From an uncultured Bacilli bacterium (GTDB taxonomy: Bacteria; Bacillota_I; Bacilli_A; RF39; UBA660), in contig CAKOJI010000012.1 in assembly GCA_934089255.1 (NCBI GenBank), forward strand, positions 1 to 32,703: a stretch of DNA of 32,703 nucleotides, read 5' to 3'. The number at the start of each line of letters is the position of its first letter. Position 1 is the stretch's first letter. The notes under the pieces are model-generated. The model was given only the letters and a program-made list of their open reading frames with translations, was not told the DNA's origin and searched no databases. Shown piece after piece: positions 6,251 to 12,960 of the stretch. Made by a program: the position numbers and the translations under genes.

Positions 6251-7555
6251 AAATGGCATTTTCATATTTCCATTACTCATTTGTTTCATCATTTTTTTCA
6301 TTTCTTCAAATTGTTTTAATAATCTATTAATTTCTTCTACACTTCTTCCTGAGCCTTTACTAATTCTAAGTTTTCTAGAATTTTTTAATACTTCTGGATG
6401 TCTTCTTTCGTACGGTGTCATGGAAAGTATTATAGCCTCTATATGTGAAAAGTCTTTTGGATTAACATTTATGTTATTTAACCCCATCTTTCTAGCGCCC
6501 GGAATCATTTTAAGTAAGTTTTCTAGTGGTCCTAGTTTTTTTATTTGTTTTAAATTAGTTAAAAAGTCTTCTAAATCATATTTACCTTTTTGCATTTTTT
6601 TTGCAAGATTAGTTGCTTCTTCTTCATCAATAACATCATTAACTTTTTCTGCTATTGATAAAATATCACCCATATCTAGAATTCTTTCAGCCATTCTTTC
6701 TGGATAAAATTCACTTAACCCATCCATTTTTTCACTAGTACCTAAAAATTTAATTGGAATATTTGTTAAATGTCTAACAGATAGCGCTACCCCACCCTTC
6801 GTGTTACCATCCATTTTTGTTAACATAGCACCTGTAAGTGGTAGTTTATCATTAAAACCTTTTATAACATTTATGGCATCTTGTCCCATCATAGCATCTA
6901 TTACTAAAAGTATTTCATTTGGCTTAGCGATATTATTAATATTTACTAACTCATCCATTAGTAATTCATCTATATGTAATCTACCTGCAGTATCTATAAT
7001 TATATAATCGTGTTTATTTTCCTTAGCATATATTAATGCATCATTAACTATTTTTATTGGATCGATTTGTCCTTCTGAAAAAACTTTTATATTTAATTCT
7101 TTTCCTATAGTTTCTAATTGTTCTATTGCTGCTGGTCTATAAACATCACATGCAACTAATAATGGATTTTTTTTATATTTTTTTCTTAACATATTAGATA
7201 ATTTACCAACTGTAGTAGTTTTACCACTACCTTGTAATCCTACCATCATAACTATTGTAGGATTTTTTGTTGTTTCTAACGGAATATAATCTTTACCTAA
7301 TAAATTAACTAATTCATCTTTAACTATTTTAATAAATAATTCATCTGGTTTTAAACTTTTTGCTACATCCATTCCTAATGCTTTTTCTTTTACATTTCTT
7401 ATAAATTCTTTAACAACGTCATAGTTAACATCTGCTTCTAAAAGAGCCATTCTTATCTCTCTCATTGCATCACTAATATTGTCTTCAGTAATTTTACCCA
7501 TTCCTTTAATATTCTTTATTGCATTATTTATTCTATCTCCCATGTATTCAAACAT
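6248..7555 (-). CDS. ffh: Signal recognition particle protein Ffh
   Basis: A 435-residue SRP54 GTPase that binds signal sequences of nascent membrane proteins and delivers ribosomes to FtsY at the membrane. It shows the four-helix N domain, G1 P-loop GLQGSGKTT (106-114), the G3 DTAGR segment, the G4 TKMDG and the closing GTSEKMDGLSEFYPERMA, followed by the methionine-rich M domain ending MKQMSNGNMKMPF. Length is normal. It is not adjacent to ylxM or ftsY here and has no gene in the same operon, since a terminator lies upstream at 7582-7607. Confidence 0.96.
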   Translation of the reverse strand: MFEYMGDRINNAIKNIKGMGKITEDNISDAMREIRMALLEADVNYDVVKEFIRNVKEKALGMDVAKSLKPDELFIKIVKDELVNLLGKDYIPLETTKNPTIVMMVGLQGSGKTTTVGKLSNMLRKKYKKNPLLVACDVYRPAAIEQLETIGKELNIKVFSEGQIDPIKIVNDALIYAKENKHDYIIIDTAGRLHIDELLMDELVNINNIAKPNEILLVIDAMMGQDAINVIKGFNDKLPLTGAMLTKMDGNTKGGVALSVRHLTNIPIKFLGTSEKMDGLSEFYPERMAERILDMGDILSIAEKVNDVIDEEEATNLAKKMQKGKYDLEDFLTNLKQIKKLGPLENLLKMIPGARKMGLNNINVNPKDFSHIEAIILSMTPYERRHPEVLKNSRKLRISKGSGRSVEEINRLLKQFEEMKKMMKQMSNGNMKMPF

Positions 7556-7581
7556 TTATAATCACCTACTAACTATTATAC

Positions 7582-7607
7582 AAAAAAAAACACTAGTTTC
7601 CTAGTAT
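7582..7607 (-). terminator. Intrinsic terminator upstream of ffh
   Basis: Minus strand ATACTAG-GAAA-CTAGTGT followed by nine T. It ends transcription of the membrane-protein gene that stops at 7610. Confidence 0.75.
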
Positions 7608-7609
7608 TT

Positions 7610-8035
7610 TTAATGAATCAAGTTATAAACTAATAAATTTATAAACATTGCTAATATAGTATAAATTAATATCATTAAGTATTGTAAACTTTTTTTAATA
7701 AATTTATCACTAAATCTACTTCTCATAAATACAATATTATTTGCAAACATAATAGAGAATAAATTATTAGCAAGTAAAACAGTATCTTTAACAAATATCA
7801 TTACTATAAATCCTACAATTATATTTAATATAAAATCATAATACCATATAAATTTATCAGGTTTCTTATAATAATAAATAATCATATCACTTATAATGAT
7901 AAGTATTAATAAAACGATTGTACAATATTTAAAATTTTTAAAATAAAAGTTACAAAATATAAATAGTAATACGTTTAGTACCAAAATCATTAAGTATTTA
8001 CTAAATAATTTTTTATTATCTTTAATATATTTCAT
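7610..8035 (-). CDS. Four-helix membrane protein of unknown function
   Basis: A 141-residue hydrophobic protein with four likely transmembrane segments (about 14-32, 36-55, 65-83 and 117-139) joined by short basic loops such as YYYKKPDKF and MRSRFSDKFIKK. No catalytic motif or family is recognised. GAGAGG upstream is the ribosome binding site. It is monocistronic: a 250-bp leader region precedes it and a terminator follows. Confidence 0.6.
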   Translation of the reverse strand: MKYIKDNKKLFSKYLMILVLNVLLFIFCNFYFKNFKYCTIVLLILIIISDMIIYYYKKPDKFIWYYDFILNIIVGFIVMIFVKDTVLLANNLFSIMFANNIVFMRSRFSDKFIKKSLQYLMILIYTILAMFINLLVYNLIH

Positions 8036-8251
8036 ACATAAAACCTCTCTTAAAAGATAACATATTATTTTAAAATAATCAAATTAAAAAATACTCAAAT
8101 TTATGAAATAATATAGGGTTTAGTCTTTGTTCCGTTACCATTTTATACCTTTTTTCCTCTCCCCAACAAAATTGAAGTTGGAAGAAAGATATAATTTCTT
8201 TAATACATAAATAATTATAGAAACTACTTTCTTACCTTACGTAAATAGTTT
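8036..8251 (-). other. Leader region of the membrane-protein gene
   Basis: This 216-bp gap lies between the spoVAE terminator and the start of the 141-residue membrane protein. On the minus strand it has a hairpin CCAAC/GTTGG (about 8163-8181), a possible promoter TTGTTG-N16-TATAAA ending near 8142, and immediately after it a 20-codon frame starting MVTEQRLNP. The frame could be a leader peptide, but nothing else supports its translation. An inverted repeat GAAACTA/TAGTTTC (8220-8252) lies next to the upstream terminator. Confidence 0.3.
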
Positions 8252-8281
8252 CAAAAAAAGTACTTGTTATCAAGTACTTAA
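8252..8281 (-). terminator. Intrinsic terminator after spoVAE
   Basis: Minus strand AAGTACTTG-ATAA-CAAGTACTT followed by seven T. It closes the sporulation operon that begins at 12380. Confidence 0.85.
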
Positions 8282-8286
8282 TCAAA

Positions 8287-8637
8287 TTAATCTCTTGGTT
8301 TTGATATAAGAGAAAAGAAGAATGAAAATATTACTGCAGTTGCTATACCTACACATCCGTTTGCTAACATATTATTAAATATGCCTAAAAAACCACTTGA
8401 TAAGTATCCTTTGTATGCTCCATTAAATAAACCGTTTCCAAATGATGTAATTGGTATAGTTGCTCCTGCACCTACCATATCAATAAACTTATCATATATA
8501 CCTAACATTCCTAAAAAAGCACCAAATACTACTAAAATACTAGTAACGTGTCCTGGAGTAAGTTTTGTGTTATCTAATATTATTTGTCCTATTAAGCACA
8601 TAGTACCACAAAATAAGAAAGAATATAATAATGTCAA
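8287..8637 (-). CDS. spoVAE: SpoVAE, dipicolinate channel subunit
   Basis: A 116-residue integral membrane protein of the SpoVAE (SpoVAEb) family, part of the spore inner-membrane channel that imports dipicolinic acid during sporulation and releases it on germination. Recognisable stretches are TPGHVTSILVVFGAFLG and GAGATIPITSFGNGL (about 27-43 and 56-70). The start is TTG, overlapping the TGA of spoVAD (TTGA), with a GGAGGTG ribosome binding site at 8642-8648. It is the last gene of the operon. Confidence 0.93.
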   Translation of the reverse strand: MTLLYSFLFCGTMCLIGQIILDNTKLTPGHVTSILVVFGAFLGMLGIYDKFIDMVGAGATIPITSFGNGLFNGAYKGYLSSGFLGIFNNMLANGCVGIATAVIFSFFFSLISKPRD

Positions 8638-9593
8638 TTTAACACCTCCAAACTTACTAAATGAGCAATACTTGGTATAGAATGTTTTTGATTTACTAAC
8701 ATAGGACTATGTAAAGATCCTGTTGCAATAACTATAATTTTTTTATATTTTTTATTTTGTAAAATGTTATTAAGTAATACAAGCGGTAAACATACTGGTC
8801 CACTTCCACCACTATAAGTATCTTGTTCTTTTTTATATATTATAGACCCTGCATCTATATGATTTTTTATATTTATTCCATAATCTTTTTTTAATATTAT
8901 TTTAAATAAATCTGCACCGTATGTGCCTAAGTCTCCTGTTAGAATTAAATCATAATCATTAGTAGTAGTATTAGTTGATTTTAAATAATTATATAAAGTA
9001 TTTGATGCAGCAGGAGCCATAACTGCACCCATATTATTTGCATCTTTTATTCCCATATCTACTACACTTCCTATAAGAGAAGAATTTATTTTTATATTTG
9101 TTTTTGTCTTAGTTAATACTACACCTATACTTCCTGTAGTGGTAAATGTTGTATAATTTGGTTTTTGTGCTCCATATTCAATTGGAAATCTGAATTGTTT
9201 TTCACTACATAAATTATGACTGCTAGTTAAAACTATACCTTCTTTTATTTTTTTTGAATCAATCATATTAGATAAAACTATCAAACTTTCTACAAATGTT
9301 GCACAAGCACTATATAAACCTAAAAAAGATATATTTTTGTTGCTAACGCTTGAATTAGTAGTTGTTATCTGATTTGATAAATCCCCACCTACTATTAAAT
9401 CTGTATTATTATTAGTTAGATTTTTTAATACTTCTTTTTGAAGTTTTATCTCACAATCTTCTATTGTTTTTTCTCCATCATAATAGTCTTTTAAATATCT
9501 ATTAACGTTTTTTAAATTACCGTTATTTTCTTGTGTTCCTGCTATACTATAAAAATCTTTTATATATACATCTTTATAATTTATATTAACCAT
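8634..9593 (-). CDS. spoVAD: SpoVAD, thiolase-fold dipicolinate-binding protein
   Basis: A 319-residue soluble-domain member of the SpoVA complex with a thiolase-like fold; SpoVAD binds dipicolinic acid at the spore inner membrane. Visible family segments include GLYSACATFVESL, LTSSHNLCSEKQFRFPIEYG, MGAVMAPAA and the closing GSGPVCLPLVLLN...VIATGSLHSPMLVNQKHSIP region. Length is slightly short of the usual 335-340, mainly at the N-terminus. It overlaps spoVAC by 8 bp and spoVAE by 4 bp, indicating tight coupling. Confidence 0.93.
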   Translation of the reverse strand: MVNINYKDVYIKDFYSIAGTQENNGNLKNVNRYLKDYYDGEKTIEDCEIKLQKEVLKNLTNNNTDLIVGGDLSNQITTTNSSVSNKNISFLGLYSACATFVESLIVLSNMIDSKKIKEGIVLTSSHNLCSEKQFRFPIEYGAQKPNYTTFTTTGSIGVVLTKTKTNIKINSSLIGSVVDMGIKDANNMGAVMAPAASNTLYNYLKSTNTTTNDYDLILTGDLGTYGADLFKIILKKDYGINIKNHIDAGSIIYKKEQDTYSGGSGPVCLPLVLLNNILQNKKYKKIIVIATGSLHSPMLVNQKHSIPSIAHLVSLEVLN

Positions 9594-10023
9594 GAAATAA
9601 CACCTTTAGTATGCAAAATACAAATGCACTTACCATTCCATATAATATTACACTACCTGCTAATTTAAAAAAGTTTGCTCCCACGCCAGTAATTAAACCG
9701 TCTTTTTTATAATCCATTGCACAACTTTGTATTGAATGAGCAAATCCAGTTGTTGGAACTATTAAACCAGCTTTGAATTTAATAACTAACTTATCAAAAT
9801 CAAAAAATGCAGTTAAAAAACAAGTTATAGTTATTATTAGGAAACAAATTATACTACCAGCATCACTCACTTTTACATTATAATAGTTAATTAATAATAA
9901 TCTAATTATTTCACAAAAAGTTCCAAGTAATCCACCGCATAAGAATGCAGTTATCATATTACCTAATTTATTTACTTTAGGTGTAGTATCTTTTACTAAT
10001 TTTTGATATTCTCGTTTTTCCAT
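9586..10023 (-). CDS. spoVAC: SpoVAC, mechanosensitive spore channel subunit
   Basis: A 145-residue membrane protein with four hydrophobic segments, matching SpoVAC, which acts as a channel for dipicolinate in the spore inner membrane. Typical stretches are AFLCGGLLGTFCEIIR (27-42), TAFFDFDKL and GLIVPTTGFAHSIQS (87-101), followed by GVGANFFKLAGSVILYG. Its ribosome binding site (GGAGG) is buried in the 3' arm of a 12-bp hairpin that directly follows the sigma gene. It starts the spoVAC-AD-AE block; spoVAA and spoVAB are absent. Confidence 0.93.
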   Translation of the reverse strand: MEKREYQKLVKDTTPKVNKLGNMITAFLCGGLLGTFCEIIRLLLINYYNVKVSDAGSIICFLIITITCFLTAFFDFDKLVIKFKAGLIVPTTGFAHSIQSCAMDYKKDGLITGVGANFFKLAGSVILYGMVSAFVFCILKVLFHG

Positions 10024-10025
10024 TT

Positions 10026-10056
10026 AAAAACCTCCATTTTTATTATGAAGGTTTTT
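10026..10056 (-). promoter_or_regulatory. Terminator-like hairpin sequestering the spoVAC RBS
   Basis: In the minus-strand RNA AAAAACCUUCAU (10045-10056) pairs with AUGGAGGUUUUU (10026-10037) over 12 bp with one G.U pair and a 7-nt loop. The 3' arm ends in UUUUU, like an intrinsic terminator, and contains the GGAGG of spoVAC three codons from its ATG. It can act as a partial terminator, a translational mask, or both. Confidence 0.65.
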
Positions 10057-10063
10057 AATGTTT

Positions 10064-10720
10064 TTATGCACAAATATATTCTTTTATTTTCTTTTTAGAA
10101 CTTGTTTCTAATCTGGATACTTTTACTTGGTTTATACCTAACAAGTTAGCAATTTCTTGTTGAGTATAATCTTCATAGTATCTATAAAGAATTACTTTTC
10201 TTTCATTATCACTTAATTTTTCTAGTGAATCTCTAACTAGAATATTAGTGTCATAGTCATAGTTAGTACCAACAATAGTATAAAGGTTACTATCATTTAA
10301 TACATCACTTTCCTCATCTAATGAAATAATACTGCTTGTAGTAATTATAACATCGTTTATTAAACTTAAATCTATTTCTAAATAAGCGCTTATTTCTTCT
10401 AGTGATGGTTCTTTGTTAAATTTTTGTGTTAATAGAATTTTTGCATTTTCTATTTGTTTATATATTTTTAAATAATTTTTATTAAGTTTAATATTTCTAT
10501 TATTTTTAGCAAGTTCATACATTTCACCAAAGATATATTTATATGCAAATGTAGTAAATTTAATGTTTGACTCTATATTATAATTTTTATATGCTTTTAA
10601 TACTCCTATATATCCTACTTGGTAAAGATCAGATGTCTCTACACCATAGAATTTTTTAGCAATTGACATTATAATATTTTTCAAATCTTTACTTTCTATT
10701 ATCTCGTCTATAGTATTCAT
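10064..10720 (-). CDS. sigF: Sporulation sigma factor, sigma-F/G type
   Basis: A 218-residue sigma-70 family factor with region 2 (SDLYQVGYIGVLKAYKNYN, about 30-48, and KFTTFAYKYIFGEMYE, about 54-69), a region 3 helix (EPSLEEISAYLEI) and a region 4 HTH (YTQQEIANLLGINQVKVSRLE, near 187-207). It sits directly between a SpoIIAA-like gene and spoVAC, the same neighbourhood as Bacillus sigF, so sigma-F, the first forespore sigma, is preferred over sigma-G. It is shorter than B. subtilis SigF (255). No spoIIAB lies next to it, which is unusual for sigF. Confidence 0.82.
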   Translation of the reverse strand: MNTIDEIIESKDLKNIIMSIAKKFYGVETSDLYQVGYIGVLKAYKNYNIESNIKFTTFAYKYIFGEMYELAKNNRNIKLNKNYLKIYKQIENAKILLTQKFNKEPSLEEISAYLEIDLSLINDVIITTSSIISLDEESDVLNDSNLYTIVGTNYDYDTNILVRDSLEKLSDNERKVILYRYYEDYTQQEIANLLGINQVKVSRLETSSKKKIKEYICA

Positions 10721-10727
10721 AATCCAC

Positions 10728-11054
10728 CTAAATTTTTAGTATTTTAAGTGCACTTAATTCATTATTTACTTCTTTAAAATATTTTAATTTAAATTTGTTG
10801 TTAACAACGAGTAAGTTACCATTATTATTAAGTATTTCATTATAAGTATTAAGAAGTGAATTAAATCCATCTTCATCAATACATATAAGATTATCAAAGT
10901 TGTAAACTAAATTCTTAATGCCACTATCTTTAATTAATGGAATTAATTTATCATTAAATATATTTATCGTAGTTTTTTTTAGGGATCCATTGACTCTAAC
11001 AAATAATATTCCATTAATAAATTCCATATCTATATTTAACATAAGTACCATCAT
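10728..11054 (-). CDS. spoIIAA: SpoIIAA-like STAS-domain protein with altered phosphosite
   Basis: A 108-residue single STAS domain aligning along its length with SpoIIAA: NIDMEFINGILFVRVNG (7-23) corresponds to the SpoIIAA N-terminal strand, and NFDNLICIDEDGFNSLLN (52-69) to the segment carrying the phosphorylated serine. There the usual D-S-S-G is D-E-D-G, so both serines are acidic. In Bacillus SpoIIAA is phosphorylated by SpoIIAB and, when unphosphorylated, frees sigma-F. The next gene, only 7 bp away, is the sigma factor; spoIIAB is missing. Several start codons are possible; Met5 (11042) gives the best match to SpoIIAA length. Confidence 0.78.
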   Translation of the reverse strand: MMVLMLNIDMEFINGILFVRVNGSLKKTTINIFNDKLIPLIKDSGIKNLVYNFDNLICIDEDGFNSLLNTYNEILNNNGNLLVVNNKFKLKYFKEVNNELSALKILKI

Positions 11055-11066
11055 CCTTAATATAAT

Positions 11067-12380
11067 CTATTTATTTTTATTTTTAAAGTCTTTCGACATA
11101 ACCTTACTTTTTTTTATTAAAAATATATTTATACACATTAAAATTAATATTATTAATATTTTTAAGTAATTATTTTTATTATCATTTAATTCTATGACGT
11201 TATCATTATTTATATTATTATTTATATTTTTTTTATTTAAAGTATTAGTTTTATTAATTACTTTTTTATTATTTATTATATTTTTCTTTGTTATTTTTTT
11301 ATCGTAATTAATATTTTTTACTTGATAAGTTTTATTTTCAAAATTATTTTCAGAATTATTTCCATTTTCCAATATATTACTGTTACTATCTTCTTTATCA
11401 TCAATATCAACAATAACTCTTTTTAAGTATACTTTATTACCTATTTTAAATTCACATAAATAGTTTCCGTTTATTTCCTTATTTATATCACAAGTATAAG
11501 AAACATTATCTGTTTTATATTCTATAAAGTCTTCTATATTATCACTTTTATTTTTAAAGATTATTTTATCTTTTAATACTAATTTATCTCTTTTATAATA
11601 TTTTTTTTCTACTATATAATCATTTAATATTAAATTTATATTAGGGTTATATTCTTCGTATTTATTTAATATTTCTTTTTCTAAATAATAATATTTATAT
11701 AATTTTTCTTTACTTAAATAATAGTAATCAACTTTATAATTGTTATCAAATTTAAAATATATATTATATTTTTTTGTATTATTTTTATTTAGATTTATTT
11801 TATAACCAAACATCGTATCAATTGATATTGATTCATCAATGGTACTACTAGCATATATAATAAGTTTTATATCATTTAAATCATATGTTTCTTCGAAAAA
11901 TATTCCAATACTTTTAAACCATAAAAAAGGTATATAATAAGTGTTATAATCATTATCCATTATGTTTTTTGCAATGTCTAAATTGGTAGTATAATTGATT
12001 TTTTTATCATTTACATAAACTTCTACTTCATATATTTTCAAATAGAAATGTTGATATTTAAAAGATATGTATATAGAATTAGTTTTATTGTTTACATATG
12101 GATGTATAATTATATTTTGTTCTTTATTTTCATCATAATTAGAGCTTTCTATAGTTTTTTCTATATAATCTTTTTCATCTTTTATATAATTATTATTTTG
12201 TTCAAGATAACCTAAATCTTTTTTTATATAGTTAAATGTATTATATTTTTTTATTGTTTCTATTTTGTATAAGTCTTTATCTAAGTTATCTAGTGACTTA
12301 GTTAGTTTATAATCACTATAGAAAGTTTCTGCTTTAACTATTATTGGAAATAAAAATATTACTATAAGTATTTTTTTCAT
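11067..12380 (-). CDS. Secreted, C-terminally anchored protein of unknown function
   Basis: The chosen start (complement of 12378-12380) gives MKKILIVIFLFPIIVKAE, a clean signal peptide, with AGAGGTG six bases upstream; an in-frame earlier start at 12401 lacks that spacing. The 437-residue product has a long extracytoplasmic region rich in Tyr, Lys, Asn and Asp, two Cys (in YTCDINK and YLCEFK), an Asn/Lys-rich low-complexity stretch near the C-terminus, and one transmembrane helix (YLKILIILILMCINIFLI) with a basic tail. No family is recognised. It is the first gene of the operon that continues into spoIIAA-sigF-spoVA (12-bp gap), so a role in engulfment or the forespore membrane is conceivable but unproven. 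In Bacillus this place is held by dacF. Confidence 0.65.
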   Translation of the reverse strand: MKKILIVIFLFPIIVKAETFYSDYKLTKSLDNLDKDLYKIETIKKYNTFNYIKKDLGYLEQNNNYIKDEKDYIEKTIESSNYDENKEQNIIIHPYVNNKTNSIYISFKYQHFYLKIYEVEVYVNDKKINYTTNLDIAKNIMDNDYNTYYIPFLWFKSIGIFFEETYDLNDIKLIIYASSTIDESISIDTMFGYKINLNKNNTKKYNIYFKFDNNYKVDYYYLSKEKLYKYYYLEKEILNKYEEYNPNINLILNDYIVEKKYYKRDKLVLKDKIIFKNKSDNIEDFIEYKTDNVSYTCDINKEINGNYLCEFKIGNKVYLKRVIVDIDDKEDSNSNILENGNNSENNFENKTYQVKNINYDKKITKKNIINNKKVINKTNTLNKKNINNNINNDNVIELNDNKNNYLKILIILILMCINIFLIKKSKVMSKDFKNKNK

Positions 12381-12433
12381 AAATTCACCTCTACTATACA
12401 TATAGTAATTTTTTTTGTATTTCCTTTTTTTTT

Positions 12434-12462
12434 ATTAAAAAAACTGTAAAAATATACAGTTT
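12434..12462 (-). terminator. Intrinsic terminator of the spoVS operon
   Basis: Minus strand AAACTGTA/TACAGTTT stem (12455-12462 with 12441-12448) followed by a T run. The 5' arm overlaps the stop codon of the 57-residue small protein. Confidence 0.85.
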
Positions 12463-12634
12463 ATTCGTCTTTTTCTTCTAATTCTGTGTTTTCGTATGTT
12501 GTATCGGTTGGCTCTTCTTTAAATTCTATTTCATAATAAGCATCTTTTATTGCTATTTTTATGATAAAGTATAATAAATAAGAAGTAAGAGCTACTAAGG
12601 CTATATAAAATATTCCTATTAAAACATTAATCAT
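12461..12634 (-). CDS. Small single-span membrane protein coupled to spoVS
   Basis: A 57-codon frame whose ATG overlaps the spoVS stop (TAATG), a typical translational-coupling arrangement. The product has one N-terminal transmembrane helix (about residues 3-29, beginning MINVLIGIFYIALVALTSYL) and an acidic cytoplasmic tail ending ENTELEEKDE. No family is recognised. A terminator begins at its stop codon, so it is the last gene of a two-gene unit with spoVS, suggesting a sporulation-linked role. Codon use resembles its neighbours. Confidence 0.65.
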   Translation of the reverse strand: MINVLIGIFYIALVALTSYLLYFIIKIAIKDAYYEIEFKEEPTDTTYENTELEEKDE

Positions 12635-12894
12635 TATATAGATTCAACAACTAATTTTATAGCTGTTTTCTCCTCTCCTTCAAGCATAATGTCAGAGAAT
12701 GCCGGTATGACAACTAAGTTTTCTCCAGATGGTGCTAAAAATCCTCTTGCAATACATATTGATTTTATTGCTTGATTTAAACTACCAGCACCTATTGTTT
12801 GTATTTCTACACTACCTTGTTCTCTAAATACATTAGCTATTGCACCTGCAACTTTACTTGGATTTGATTTGGATGATACTTTTAAAATTTCCAT
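12634..12894 (-). CDS. spoVS: Stage V sporulation protein S
   Basis: An 86-residue SpoVS/Alba-like protein: MEILKVSSKSNPSKVAGAIA, then IGAGSLNQAIKSICIARGFL (about 35-54) and the AFSDI...EKTAIKLVVE end, all highly conserved. SpoVS affects septation and coat assembly in Bacillus; the biochemical role is still debated. It lies after the aspS terminator with its own GGGAG ribosome binding site and is followed by a coupled small membrane protein. Confidence 0.96.
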   Translation of the reverse strand: MEILKVSSKSNPSKVAGAIANVFREQGSVEIQTIGAGSLNQAIKSICIARGFLAPSGENLVVIPAFSDIMLEGEEKTAIKLVVESI

Positions 12895-12931
12895 ATTTTC
12901 ACGCTCCCTAATTAATAATATTAATTAAAAT

Positions 12932-12960
12932 AAAAAAAATGTATTGTTTTTAATACATTT
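12932..12960 (-). terminator. Intrinsic terminator after aspS
   Basis: Minus strand AATGTATT...AATACATT stem followed by eight T, starting at the aspS stop codon. Confidence 0.85.

Noticed and set aside
8036..8286. Riboswitch or second copy of the polyG leader
   Set aside because: A loose resemblance to 131-190 (C-run, hairpin, TATAAT) did not hold up base by base, and no known riboswitch core was recognised.
10728..11054. Frameshifted or hidden spoIIAB between the STAS gene and the sigma gene
   Set aside because: Only 7 bp separate the two genes, and no HATPase motif is found in other frames nearby.
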